From Microvelia longipes (Eukaryota > Arthropoda > Insecta > Hemiptera > Veliidae), in contig JACMZG010001911.1 in assembly GCA_018340805.1 (NCBI GenBank), positions 36,635,739-36,699,738 on the forward strand: 64,000 nt of DNA, in the 5' to 3' direction. The notes under the pieces are model-generated. The model did no database searches, was not told where the DNA came from, and worked only from the letters and a program-made list of their open reading frames with translations. Position 1 is the first letter of the stretch, and every line of letters begins with the position of its first letter. Made by a program: the position numbers and the translations under genes. This document shows positions 53,167 to 64,000 of this stretch, piece after piece.

Positions 53167-54560
53167 ATAGTATATAATGATAATGTATGTTATTGTTGCG
53201 CACTTGGAGTTTGCCTTATAGAGTCATCTGAACTTGGATCTGATTCATTTTCATTTCCTTCAATTTCATTCGCTTTTTTCATTCATTTTTATTTCTTGAA
53301 AAAAGCTTTCAAAAAATCACCTTAACTGGGGAAAAGGAAGGATACTTTCGTACGCCGGAGAAGGCTATACAGTAAATAAGAAGTAGACATTTCAATTAAG
53401 GCTAGCTTACCAGAATCAAGCAATATTTATCATAGTCCAAATTTACTATTATAAAAACTGTGATTTTTACACATTTGATAACTTCAATAATGTGATAAAA
53501 AATCAAGTGCTGATCAGTGTCTTTTCTCTCGCCGATGTTCCACTAAATTTGGAAAATTTGATTTTTTTTAGAAGAGGTTTTCAAAATACAAGGCTAATTA
53601 GGAGTGTGGAAACTGTTGCGAATTGCTGAATGTTGGCTATTGACGTGGTGGTCAAATAAATCAGCGGTTTTAAAGTTGGATTTTTTATACCGATTTAAGT
53701 ACATTTAAACTGCAAATTCTGAGTCGGTTTGAAGTAAGCATCCTGTGATTTTATTTTAAATAAATGAATAATAATTAAGTATTATCTAGTTAATGTCAGT
53801 GAAAGATTAAAATGTGTAGTGATCATCGCAATGAATGAAAGTTGTTCGGTTCACAAGTCCAATGGATATAAAATGATGAAACTGATGTGCCTAAAACATA
53901 ATATTAAAACTAAATAACAAATACAATCTACTTATTGTTGATGAGTATGCAAAGCTAGTTAATATCAACTAAATGAAGCATATCATTGAAAAATCAAATT
54001 GCTTAAACTACAAAAAAGACATGCAAAGAAGATTCACAATCGGGCAAAGAAAAAAGAGACTGTGAAGTAAGTATTTCTTACCGAAGCAAGTATATTTACT
54101 GGGGAGTGACGCGAGATAGTAAAGCGACCTAAAGTAAAAAATTATATTTGGGCCGTGAAGTGTTTGATATTTTTTGTAGGCGAAATAAATGATAATGAAG
54201 CAAATAATAATAAAAAATAATCTGTAATAAAACTGTTTATTTACTTATCGTTGTGGCTTATTCTTTTTATTTGTAATACTTTCGATTAGTTATACCATTA
54301 ACTGCTGTTTACATATACAAACTCATAAATAAAAACTAATTTATTAATACTATTAATAATTAAATATACTCAATATTCAATGCACGTAAATGCAACCCGC
54401 TTAGAATTTACAGATTTGAAGTGTAAACAAATTAAGTTATATATAAGGTTATAATAGTATAACAGTGTCGCCATCTAGCGTAACTATGAATGAACTACAA
54501 CAAGAGTGGTATCCAGCAACCCTAACGGCAGATACAGAAACTACTAGCTGTAGAAAAAAA

Positions 54561-54625
54561 ATTTGCTTTATGTATAACTTACATAAAAACTCTTCGTTTG
54601 CAGTAGATTTAAATTTGGTATTTCA
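54561..54625 (+). repeat. Dispersed direct repeat, first copy
   Basis: TTTGCTTTATGTATAACTTA and GCAGTAGATTTAAATTTGGT, ATTTCAC recur at 55047-55118 with a few changes. Confidence 0.6.
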
Positions 54626-55046
54626 CATCCTGTACTGAAGAGTATAAAGTTGACCTAAACCCAGAAATAATAATGTATTTATCAACTTAATTAAGATATG
54701 TGCTTGTTTGCTCTTGCAGGAACACAAATTACAATTGTTTTGCTTAAAATTCAAAAGATATAATTATACGTTAGTAGGTGTGGGAAAAGTTAAAATTTTC
54801 CTTAGTATTTGGTGGAACAAATAATTAATATTAATTTATAATATTTTTAGTAAAATAGTTAAAAGTTATGAGGTTTTGGTCATGATAAATAAAACAACAT
54901 TTAAGCTTTCGACCGTATGATTAGGTATAATCATTTAACTTTATTGACGTATGGTCAATATGTAATATGCTATTTGTTAATATTTTTAGTATTTATTAGT
55001 TAAAAAATTAAAAATAATAAAAGTTACATATTTATGTAAATCTGAG

Positions 55047-55118
55047 AAAATGTGCTTTATGTATGACATATATGATAACTCTTTTTTTGCTGTAGATTTA
55101 AATTTAGTATTTCACAAA
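55047..55118 (+). repeat. Dispersed direct repeat, second copy
   Basis: Counterpart of 54561-54625: GTGCTTTATGTATGACATAT and GCTGTAGATTTAAATTTAGT, ATTTCAC. Confidence 0.6.
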
Positions 55119-55782
55119 TGATCCAATTTTATGACAAATACATGAATCTTATGCAAGAGCTTTTCAGTATAATTTTAACTGCTAAAACTCTAGGAATTAT
55201 AAAATGTGGTTGAGAACTATCAAATAGTTTGCATGAACCTCTAGTGTCAAATGACATATTATGTTCTGGGCTGGAGTGTGAGGATAAAATGAGTGAGAGA
55301 AAGGTATGTGAAGTTAAGAATTAAAATAATATTGTATCTTTAGTAAGAATATTGTTTCATTTAACATTATTTAATATACATAGAGAAGGATTGAGACAGA
55401 GTTAATATGCTTAGATGGATGGGAAACATTGAAAAGCAAAGCAGAGTAAAGAGAAAATAACATGCGAATCCCATTATCAAGACTAGCAAGGGAATGTGTC
55501 AAGAGTAAGCAAAACTCAGCATTCTAATTGAAACAATCATTACGCTTACATTGTTACACGTATAACCTGTCTCAATCCCTCACCAAAACTTTGAGGACCC
55601 TTGAAAGAACAAATACTGGCTCAAGAAGTATCAAGTCATTTACCCAGGTGTAAATAGATACTGCATTACCTTCATGAAAATATTTACGACTTGAATTACA
55701 TTTCTATGTTTTCGAATAACTTCACACCTATCGAACGGTTTAAATTAAACATTTGCTTATACTTCATGAAACGAAACGCATT

Positions 55783-56103
55783 TTACGTCGTTAATAAAAG
55801 TTTTTTTTTAGAAAATTTGTCTAGTGTGATTTCCAAACACTTGACCCCAGTAATACCAACGTCAGCTTTTTCTGCAGGGGCGCACCTGATTTCCAGCCAC
55901 TCGAAATTGCTCCCCCCCTGTCGCAGCTTAAAACCATAATCACCCTTAATCAATCCCCACTCTAACTGTCTCGTTAAAGTGAATTCATTACCGAGATATT
56001 TTTCTCTTTTTCTAAAAACAACCTCAGGGCTTCGTTGGAAATATTTCCCAGTTCTACGCCGTCTAGCGACTGCCAAGTCATCAATTATTATTATTTCTCT
56101 CAC
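55783..56103 (-). other. Unrecognised 106-codon open frame
   Basis: The longest frame not made of repeats, N or antisense pol. It has a basic start (LAVARRRRTGKYFQRSPEVV) and a Lys-rich end, with balanced composition in the middle (EWGLIKGDYGFKLRQGGSN). No domain is recognised. The central 55860-55950 is G+C-rich. It may be a fragment of a mobile element or chance. Confidence 0.25.
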
Positions 56104-56865
56104 TTGATGATTTACACTTGAATAATTTCAGATAAACGTTGCACCTTAAAGCTTATTCAAAATTGACATAAATCTTCTTGCTTATTTACGTTGGTCAGAA
56201 TATTTTTCATCTACGTGTCTTAATTTCATTTGCGTAATGTAATATTTTACTTCGATGGTCATCTTACAAGATGTACAACCATAAAGTAAAAACCATTTTT
56301 CTTTGTATTGCTTTGTTGCAACAGTTAAGGAACTCTTCTTATGTATTTTACACCCACAATTTATTGATATAAAAACTATGTCAACATGAATTCTTATGTT
56401 TGAAAATTCTATTACGTTATTTTATAGTATGAAACTAAAAAGAAAAACTCTTGAGTTTAGAGAAGATGGAATTTGTTTTTACCGTTTGTGTAACATGGGG
56501 TAAAAATCTAACAAGTTTGCATTTCATGTCATTATTGCGGAGTAGGTTTCACCTCGTCATTAGCCTTGAGTTCCGGTGAATTGTTCGTGACACAAAGTGA
56601 TAGGAAGATAAGGGAGGACGGATTAGACAAGAGAAGCAAGAAGTAAATTGGTACCCCCTCCCAAATGCTCCCGGTGCAAGTGACAAGGAAACGACTGACA
56701 GCCGAACCTCCCCCTCCTTCATCCTGTTCTCTATCTAAAGCTAAATTACCAACTCGTAGTAAAAAAACCGAGAGGGGAATAAACTTAAAAAACAGGAAAC
56801 TGATAACATAATAAAAATTGTGTGGTTGATGAAAAGAAACATGTAATTTTTGAGGTATTATGACC

Positions 56866-56914
56866 TAGGGGTATGTTAACCCCTAAATTATGCACGGGTT
56901 ATGTTAACCCGTGC
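56866..56914. repeat. Twin hairpins with related arms
   Basis: TAGGGGT/ACCCCTA (56866-56885) and GCACGGGTTA/TAACCCGTGC (56892-56914) are perfect inverted repeats six bases apart, both with a TGTT-containing loop region. Confidence 0.8.
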
Positions 56915-57894
56915 TTCAAGAAGCATTGGTTAAAATTAAGCAATAGGAGAGTATATAGCACTAATCAATAACTTTAAGAATAATTTTTATTACTTTTCAA
57001 ATGAAATAATTTTATAGACAATTTTACATTACCAAATTCTCCAAATAAATATTTTACATGTCAAACCAAGATACAAATGATTAAGGAGTCCATGGACCTC
57101 TTGATGAACGGTGGTAGTCGACCATCTGTACCGAGGAAGTCACTGTAGGAACTGCGGCAGTCGTATATGTGGAAATCTGGAGTTACTATTGCTAACATGG
57201 TAATGTGTATTGTTTAGACAAGGTAAATGACCCCCATTAAGTCTTTAAACAGGTTAAACTGAGCAGATAATTTATTTAGTTATTAATATAATTTGCTGTA
57301 AAATTATTCAGTATATCATGCTTATATCATTCTTCATTCGTATTCTATCATTCATCAGTTCTATCATTCGTATATCATTCTTTTTTAAAAAACATGTTTG
57401 CGTGTGTGTGTAAAATTTATAAGAAAATAGACAAAGTAATTTCCTTTTAAGTAATTTACTGAGAGAAAATAAAAGTATTCCTTTAAGCATGTAACGGAAT
57501 TAAAAAAATAAGTACTAACAAATAATTTCCTTTTAACCCCTATAAAAGCTTAAACAATTCTCATCACTCTAACTATCCATTTAAATCGTTCCTTTTGTGT
57601 TTTATTCGCTTGTAAAACATTAATGAAAAGACATCAAAATAAAGAAGAAAAAAAAACAAGAACAAAAAAAAAGGTAAGTAGAAACGATAAACAGAAGACA
57701 ATTTGTACCAGATAACGGAAAAAAGAACAATAATTTACATGATTAAAGATTTACAAGAAGTTATTTCTTGCGTTAAAATAAGAAGAGCCTGCTTTTATAA
57801 GTGTGCTTTCTTAAACAGGAAATGCTTTCTTATAACAGGAAAAAATCCTTTTGTTTTAAAAGTTATTGAAAACCTTTTTAAATTATCGAGTCCT

Positions 57895-58110
57895 TGGTTT
57901 CGCTGGTTATATGATTTGCTACTCTCGTCTTCACCTCTCTAGATTCGCTTTACTCGTCCTCGGAATTTGAAAAACGCCTAATTTTTATTTTAGTATATAT
58001 TTGGACTCGCTTCACCTCCTCTGATAGACAATATCAGTTTTAATCTTAACGATCACCCATCCACCAACTGACTACGCATGATGCTGCTTTTAAAACGATA
58101 CTCTACAATA
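57895..58110 (-). repeat. 5S-bearing repeat, 3' part only
   Basis: The minus strand has the 5S-like block (58100 to 58050) followed by three tail motifs (GAGGTGAAGCGAGTCC, GAGGACGAGTAAAGCGAATC, GACGAGAGTAGC). The order matches copy C1. Confidence 0.6.
58050..58100 (-). repeat. 5S-rRNA-derived block
   Basis: The minus strand reads AAGCAGCATCATGCGTAGTC, AGTTGGTGGATGGGTGATCG, an almost consensus 5S A-box to C-box segment. This is the best preserved of the five. Confidence 0.75.
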
Positions 58111-59104
58111 ACTAGAAATAGCCGTTATATGATTATTTGTTTATTACATAAAGGACTCGTGCAAAATCTCAACTTAATTTAATGATTTCTGTTGCTGCTG
58201 TAAATAAAAAACAAGGTTTATAGTCTTTAGACTGAGAAGTTAATTTAACATATAACAAATATTTAACTTCACGTCAAAGAACTATAAGGGGCACTAATTT
58301 TCCCTGACTGCCTTGAAATCAAACTAAGTATGACAGCACATGACAGAATAAAAATATATGTCAACTCAAGTCAAACAGGACAATTTAAAAGACAATAAAT
58401 AAACAGGTTTTAAACTTATGTACAGAAACCGCCAATGCTGTAACATTTCTAATGTCTTAACCTCATCTAACACGAAAACTTCAGGTTTAAATTTTGTTGT
58501 GGTTTGAAATTTTAGGGTGTCTGCATGAACTGAAACGTTTCCATTTGATTACATTAGTGGGTTTCATATTTTTTTACTTTTAAAATTTTTCTTTTTCTTA
58601 CTAAGATAGGACAGACGTAAGCTACGGGTTTCTCCCACTATTGTTTCGTATTTTATTGGTCGTCCTTTAGAATTATTTAATTATGCCTAGTCTGATAGCA
58701 GAGTTTATCCTGGCTGGATCAATAAATTTCAGTGTTAAGTTTTACAACTCGGTATTTTATAAACGAAGGGATTAGATTTAGATTTAACTGTTTCAGAAAA
58801 TTTCTGCCTTTTAACTGTAACAATTAACTCCAATATAAAGTGTAATCGTTTCTAATGGTGTCGCAACCGGTACTCTTTCCTTTAGAAGGTAAATTCTGCC
58901 TCAACATTTTCCGGCTGTGTTTATCGCTGTACTGAAATCACGTTTTAATGACTCCTTGCTTTAAAATCCTTTTGTCCTGAATTATCGCTGGTTTTGCAGA
59001 ATGATCCTGAGTTTTATTACAATAGACGTTCGTCAGTCTAGCCACATCCTTCCACGTTTTTGTTTAATTCATTGCAATTTTGACTGTTTTAATTTTTAGT
59101 TTTT

Positions 59105-60360
59105 GAATGCTCTTAATTTTTACTTATCCTCACCTACTACCATAGGCCTATAGGAAAAGTATTCTATTTACTCTAAAAATACCTAGCAGAGGATATTTTA
59201 TAAATATTCGTTTCTGGCGTTTTATACGTCTCAATTGATTTTAAAATAATGTTCATACATTTATGAAATAAGTTACGTATGTATTATTGGAGTTATGTTT
59301 GTTTAACATAACTTATGCTGTTTATAGTCTAGAGAGTCAAAACTTGGCACGAAAATCAGGCCTCAATTTTATTTGTGCTGTCTGGATGACAATTTTTTAG
59401 ACCTTGTTAACCTATTTTGCTCAGCCATAAAAAATATTAAAATTCGTTAAAATGAAAAATTGACAGACTTAGTTTAAATTTAGCACACATGTAAATGTCT
59501 TAAATCAATCCAATAGATTTAAATTTGATATTAGCCGCCATTTTGAAAATATTGACCTTTGAAATTTTAAACTTTGATGGCCTTACTTTTTTTTCTTACT
59601 TGTTTTGACTTCTAAATTTCTTAATGTTTTTACATACAACGTATCGTCAGATTGCGTAAAACGTTAAACTATTTGTCGAAAATTCTATAGCTATCTTTAG
59701 TTTGATTTATAGGCGTTAATAAAATTATATCAAAATTTGTATACGTTTGTCAAAAATCATGACGTTTTACTAAAACACCCTGATTTCAGCAGTAAAACGT
59801 TCAAATATTTCTTTTTAAATACGTTTTACCAAAACGTCATGTTTTTGGTAAAACGTCCAAAAAACATTTAAAAAAAATATACTATAGTAAAATAGCAATA
59901 TATGAAATGTATTGCTATAAGTTATTTAATGTATTCAAATTCACAAAAACTAAGCTGCCATATTTGACCGATGAAGATTAAACCGTAGTTCTTTTGTAAT
60001 AATTTTTGAAGCTTTGATTAACTTTAAGTTAAATTTGGTTACCTGATAATTCTATGAGGTTGAGCGTAGTGAGACCACAGGATCGCTCCTTTAAGGAATG
60101 TAGAAACATGAATATTCTGAGGACTAGCGAAGCGAATCCAAATTTATGACACTTGTGACTTGGATCCATATTTTATTTTAAGAGTGAGTGAAGCCGGTCC
60201 GAAGTCATCACCTTTTGTGTTTACACCATTCTGAGGTTGAGTGTAGCTATACCGGAATAGTAACACATTAAGCTTTGTATTATCATGACACTCTGTGAAC
60301 GAGCGAAGCGAGTCCGAATATTTGAGGAAAATTACCTAAGTACCTTGTACCCGATTTTTT
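59105..60360 (+). repeat. Composite dispersed repeat, copy C5
   Basis: The palindrome is at 59121-59161. It is followed by a TAGTCTAGAGAGTCAAAACTTGGCAC segment, a TTAGCACACATGTAAATG block near 59478, and a tail with five GAGCGAAGCGAGTCC-like motifs (60058, 60118, 60180, 60234, 60294). I could not find the 5S-like block where copies C1 and C4 have it. The end resembles copy C1 (GAGGAAAATTACC, GTACC). Confidence 0.55.
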
Positions 60361-61284
60361 TATTTGGACCTTATTATTAGTAAATTATTATTAGTTCTCA
60401 TACTAAAGTTTATTTGTATGTAAAAATTATTTTTATAATAATTTTGTTCGGCGTAGTCAACATAAAGCGTCATATTGGCCGTTAATTTAAATACTAATGC
60501 AGTGCAGGGCTAAGAATGTAAGAAAAAAGCAATTGCAATGACTGTCACAATTTGACGTTTCCTAGGGAACTATTATAACATTGAAATATGACGTTAATAA
60601 AATAATAACTATAATATATACGTTGTAAAATATTAGTAGTCAGATCAGACCTCACGACGTACGTACGTGTCAAAATTCAAAAGTGGAATAAAATCAAAAA
60701 CTTTATTCTTCTGTCTCATTCTGACCTATAGAGACAAGAGAGAGTTTCGGATCTAAAAGAGACAATTCACATTTTAGATTATCGACCCTTTCGGGGTGAA
60801 TATGGACAGGATTTGTGGACTATACGAGACTAATGATGAGGCAAAAGGCTTTAGGACAAAGGTTCACTAATTCCACTAGAGTCTCTACCTCTATCTCTGC
60901 TATATGTAAATCCAGAGGACCCAATGAATACAGAGAGTAGGTCTCTGTACAAACCTATCCTATCTCTACATCTACGGTCCACTCAATCCTATATACATAC
61001 GGTAATTAACTTCATTCTAACCGCTGCATTTCAATACAACGGCTTAGAATATAACCCTTAGTTTTTTTTGTTTCAACTGTACAAAATTGTCCGAATATTG
61101 CCATTAAAATACTGCATACTAGTTTTTATTTGTTATTTCTTACAGAGCTATGCCTTTTTTTCTTTCTATTTATGCCACGTCATTTACAAAAGAAACGTAA
61201 AGACAATCTGTAAAGACAGATTGTCAAATTACGTATTTAATTTTAGAAATACCTATAAATCAACATACATGTTATTAACTTAAC

Positions 61285-61964
61285 AGTCCAAGAGCCTGAT
61301 CTGAAAAATGTGACTCATTTTGTACTTCTTCAAAAATTATACCTTAAATTATGAAGAAAAAACATAATCTGCCTATCCAGAGTGGAGCTCTTCATATGAC
61401 TGCGCATGCTCAAAATTTTATAAAATAGCAAATTTCAGTTTTCTTGAAATAAGTGGTTCCCTGTGGGTCAGGTGCAAAATATAAAGAGAACATTTTTTAA
61501 AGCTAATAAAATATTCTGTAAAACCTTCATTAAAATTGGATGACTACAACCAAAGTTATGGCTCTTCCAAAAACACCTAAAAATGGTTAATTTATGCAAA
61601 GTCAGCGTATTTCTTTGAAAAAATATTGGGTTTTTGTGTATTTTTTTTTGGCCATTTAACAAATGTCATAACTTTGGTTGTAGTTATCCGATTTTGACAA
61701 AATAACACTAGTATAATAGGAAATTTTATTAGCTTTAAAAAATGTTATCTTCATGTTTTCACATGACCTACAGGGAACCACTTATTGCAAAAAACTGGAA
61801 TTAGTGCGATTTTATAACATTTTGAGCGAGCGCATTTATATGAAAGGCTCCACTCTAGATAGTCAGACTATGATTTTCCTTCATACTTTAAGGTATACTT
61901 TCAGAAAAATTTGGTTTGAAGCAGTACAAAATGGGTCAATTTTTTTAGGTCTAGCTCTTGGACT
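61285..61964. mobile_element. Long foldback (inverted-repeat) element, about 680 bp
   Basis: The ends are AGTCCAAGAGC and GCTCTTGGACT. Matching arms run inward for roughly 280 bp each, for example CATTTTGTAC / GTACAAAATG, GTGGTTCCCTGTGGGTCA / TGACCTACAGGGAACCAC (with one mismatch), and CTACAACCAAAGTTATG / CATAACTTTGGTTGTAG near the centre. Arms differ by substitutions and small indels. No transposase is encoded, so it is a non-autonomous foldback or MITE. A clear target-site duplication was not found. Confidence 0.8.
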
Positions 61965-62689
61965 ATCCTTTTGTCCGCTGCGTTTCTTCCTTAAATCCTG
62001 TCCTTTCAAACATCAACCATATCCATGATATTTCTTCCCTTCGCTCTATCTTTTCCTTCGCCAAAGTCAGTAATCTGTATTGTATGCCTTTTTTGGAAAG
62101 CTTTATTTATTTAATTATTTTAATTCAATGCTTTTAATTGTTTATTCTTTTTGGTTTTTATATTTTAATACCAAATGTTTAACTGATCTATTTTCTGCTC
62201 TATCAACTTTTTTATCACTTGTTCATGTCTAGTCTTATCATGTTAGTTACCGTAGGTTTCTATTACTTTTATACTTTTTTAAATTATATTGTTTCTTAGT
62301 ATAGGTTTTTTATTTCATATGCACATTTTATAATAAGTAACTGATCTCAATATATTTTCCAATCAAATTTTTTAAATTTAATGCTCCTTTTTAACTTTTA
62401 TGCTGCTTTAATCATTTTTTTTTAACTATTTTTATTTTTTTATGTTTTAATTATTTATTTTTTGTTTGTATAAAATCTTATAGAGGCGCTCGCTTGGGCA
62501 ATGCTGTTGAGTTTCGTATTTGTAAAAATTTTATAAATAAAAAATAAATAAATAAGGTAACCGTTTAATGCTAGAATAAAGAGGAAAAGTTTCTTTTGTC
62601 GAATGCAATGTCTTTGAATCAACTTGACACGACAATAGCGCTGTTATTTTATAATTTTTGTCTAAATTTTCCATAATGGGGTTTAAAAT

Positions 62690-62982
62690 AAATAAAAATT
62701 GGTTTCTTAGTGCCTCGGAATTTCCCTTACCATATCGTATTTGCTACGTTCATTCTCATTACTTTAGACCCGCTATGGAAATCACATAATCACATAAAGA
62801 CAGTAAAAAAATACGTTTTATTCTCAGCAGTCACCTATTCAGGCACTGATCCGCTCGATGCTGCGTAACATTAATGATTAAACAAAAAATGATTATTTAA
62901 GTAAGCGAAATCTCAGTTTCAGATTTTTATGCAAACACAATACTTTCTTTACATGCCTACGGTATAAATTAAGAAAAGGAAA
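62690..62982 (-). repeat. Composite dispersed repeat, copy C6 (short form)
   Basis: Minus-strand order: palindrome (62941-62979, CCTACGGTATAAATTAAGAAAAGG on +), then the 5S-like block (62821-62870) only about 70 bases away, then a degraded tail. This looks like the same element with the middle modules deleted, and it ties the palindrome and 5S block to one family. Confidence 0.55.
62821..62870 (-). repeat. 5S-rRNA-derived block (in copy C6)
   Basis: The minus strand reads ACGCAGCATCGAGCGGATC, AGTGCCTGAATAGGTGACTG, CTGAGAATA, a recognisable but mutated 5S A-to-C-box segment. Confidence 0.65.
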
Positions 62983-63839
62983 TAGTATGCTGGTTTATTT
63001 TCTTGCATACTATAGGAGAGTTAAATTCAATTTTAATAGGATGTATAATTATAATGAAAGCTAAAACAGATCACCCTTTCGATTTGATCTAAAATGTAGA
63101 TTTGGTTTAATCTAACATTAGGTTTCAATTAAATTTACATTTGAATTTATTTTTATATTATTAAAATCATTCAAAATAAAGCGGTTTTTTCGTTAAACGA
63201 CTGAAACTACCTCTGAGGATATTAATCTGTAATTTCTATAAAAGTAGCTAATAAATCAAGTTATTATTTTGATCTCGGCTTAAGCTCGTGGCTAGAAATG
63301 TAACAAAGTATGGGTAGAAGGTCAATTCTAAAAGGCGCAGGATTAAAACTAGTCAAGAGAAAATATTTAGATGGCGTAGATATTATTGGTCCAGTTTTCC
63401 CAAAGCTCATGAATTATGAGGCAAGAGTTTAATTTTACCCTATATATCAGGATTGTCCAAGCTGTCGCTGCCCTCCCTTCTTGTCCCTCCAAGCCAACCC
63501 AGCTAGTTCAGGGACTCGACCAATTACCATTAGGCAAACTGAATTAGTCTCATTACAGGGAGTAATACCGTAGAACCCAAAAGCCACTTTTAACATAAAA
63601 TCGAATTTCTTCCCTCTATTTTAAACGGAAAATTCAATTTGTTGTAAGTTAAATGAAAAAAATTATATCGTGTTTTTGTCCAGTCACTATTGTAATTAAA
63701 TCAGTTATATCCTTCATTTACTTAAAATTCTAATTAGTTTAAACTTAATGTAGTAAGTTTAACTCATTTTATTTAAAATTAAATTAAAATCAATGGAATT
63801 AGGGTTTTCAATTATTAAATTTCTTATGTTATATTAATT

Positions 63840-63925
63840 TTCTGTGGACTTACGAAGCGAGACTGAAGTGGTGAAGGTGAGCGAAGCAAGAGTTATGTTT
63901 ATGGTTACGAAGCATATAAACCTTA
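63840..63925 (+). repeat. Tail fragment of the composite repeat
   Basis: Contains GGACTTACGAAGCGAGACTGAAG and GGTGAGCGAAGCAAGAG, two close variants of the family's tail motif. No other module is visible. Confidence 0.45.
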
Positions 63926-64000
63926 ATGTATATAAATTGCAACATGTATAAATTGATATGCATAAATAAACCTTGACCATATTAAAAAAATAAATACTTT

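Larger units (their letters stand above)
53179..57894. other. AT-rich stretch with few features
   Basis: Apart from the dispersed repeat pair near 54.6k/55.1k, the 106-codon frame at 55783 and the twin hairpins, this is unassigned AT-rich sequence. Confidence 0.5.
42431..64000 (+). other. Presumed downstream intron of the Rbp6-like gene
   Basis: The next exon should open with the RNP1 motif RGFGF. I found no such segment with a splice acceptor in the remaining 21.5 kb, so the intron appears to run past the window end. It holds repeats listed separately. Confidence 0.55.

Overview
This is AT-rich, intron-like eukaryotic DNA with one protein-coding exon that I can support. The exon (42349-42430, + strand) encodes the middle of the first RNA-recognition motif of a Musashi-family protein. 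The residues ([21 protein letters not shown], then TTRRSR) look like the insect Musashi homologue Rbp6 rather than vertebrate MSI1/2. I therefore read the window as an arthropod, probably insect, genome. More than 42 kb upstream and 21 kb downstream of the exon I find no other exon of this gene, so most of the window is probably very long Rbp6 introns filled with repeats. Species and gene span are inferences.

Layout. Positions 1-13.4k: unique AT-rich DNA with three copies of a dispersed composite repeat (about 0.78-1.98k, 3.3-3.7k, 9.2-9.9k) and a foldback element carrying hammerhead-ribozyme-like cores (6.92-7.19k). Positions 13.4-16.75k and 29.4-32.8k are two near-identical copies of one 3.4 kb sequence. 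Each abuts an N gap, which looks like an assembly artefact around an intervening 11.6 kb contig (16.83-28.41k). That contig holds a cluster of short protein-like reading frames of unknown family (17.6-18.3k) and a degenerate Ty3/gypsy LTR retrotransposon on the minus strand (19.7-25.6k). The retrotransposon has recognisable protease, reverse transcriptase, RNase H and integrase. It sits in a duplicated AT-rich repeat, followed by 1.5 kb of loosely periodic AT DNA. Positions 33-50k: microsatellites, the Rbp6 exon, a 5S-like repeat (46.3k) and a second hammerhead foldback (47.4-47.66k). Positions 50.7-64k: another composite repeat with an internally expanded minisatellite and a Penelope-type hammerhead (51.56k), a tRNA-derived SINE with target-site duplication (53.0k), further 5S-bearing repeats (58.0k, 59.1-60.3k, 62.7-63.0k) and a 680 bp foldback (61.3-61.96k).

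The most interesting content is not a gene cluster but two repeat systems. One is a dispersed family that joins a 40 bp quasi-palindrome, several conserved modules, a 5S-rRNA-derived internal-promoter segment and a tail of short GAGCGAAGCGAGTCC-like motifs. The other is a set of type-I hammerhead-like cores with palindromic stem III, the form typical of Penelope-like elements; in two elements they are arranged head to head. All alignments were made by eye; no searches or folding were run.
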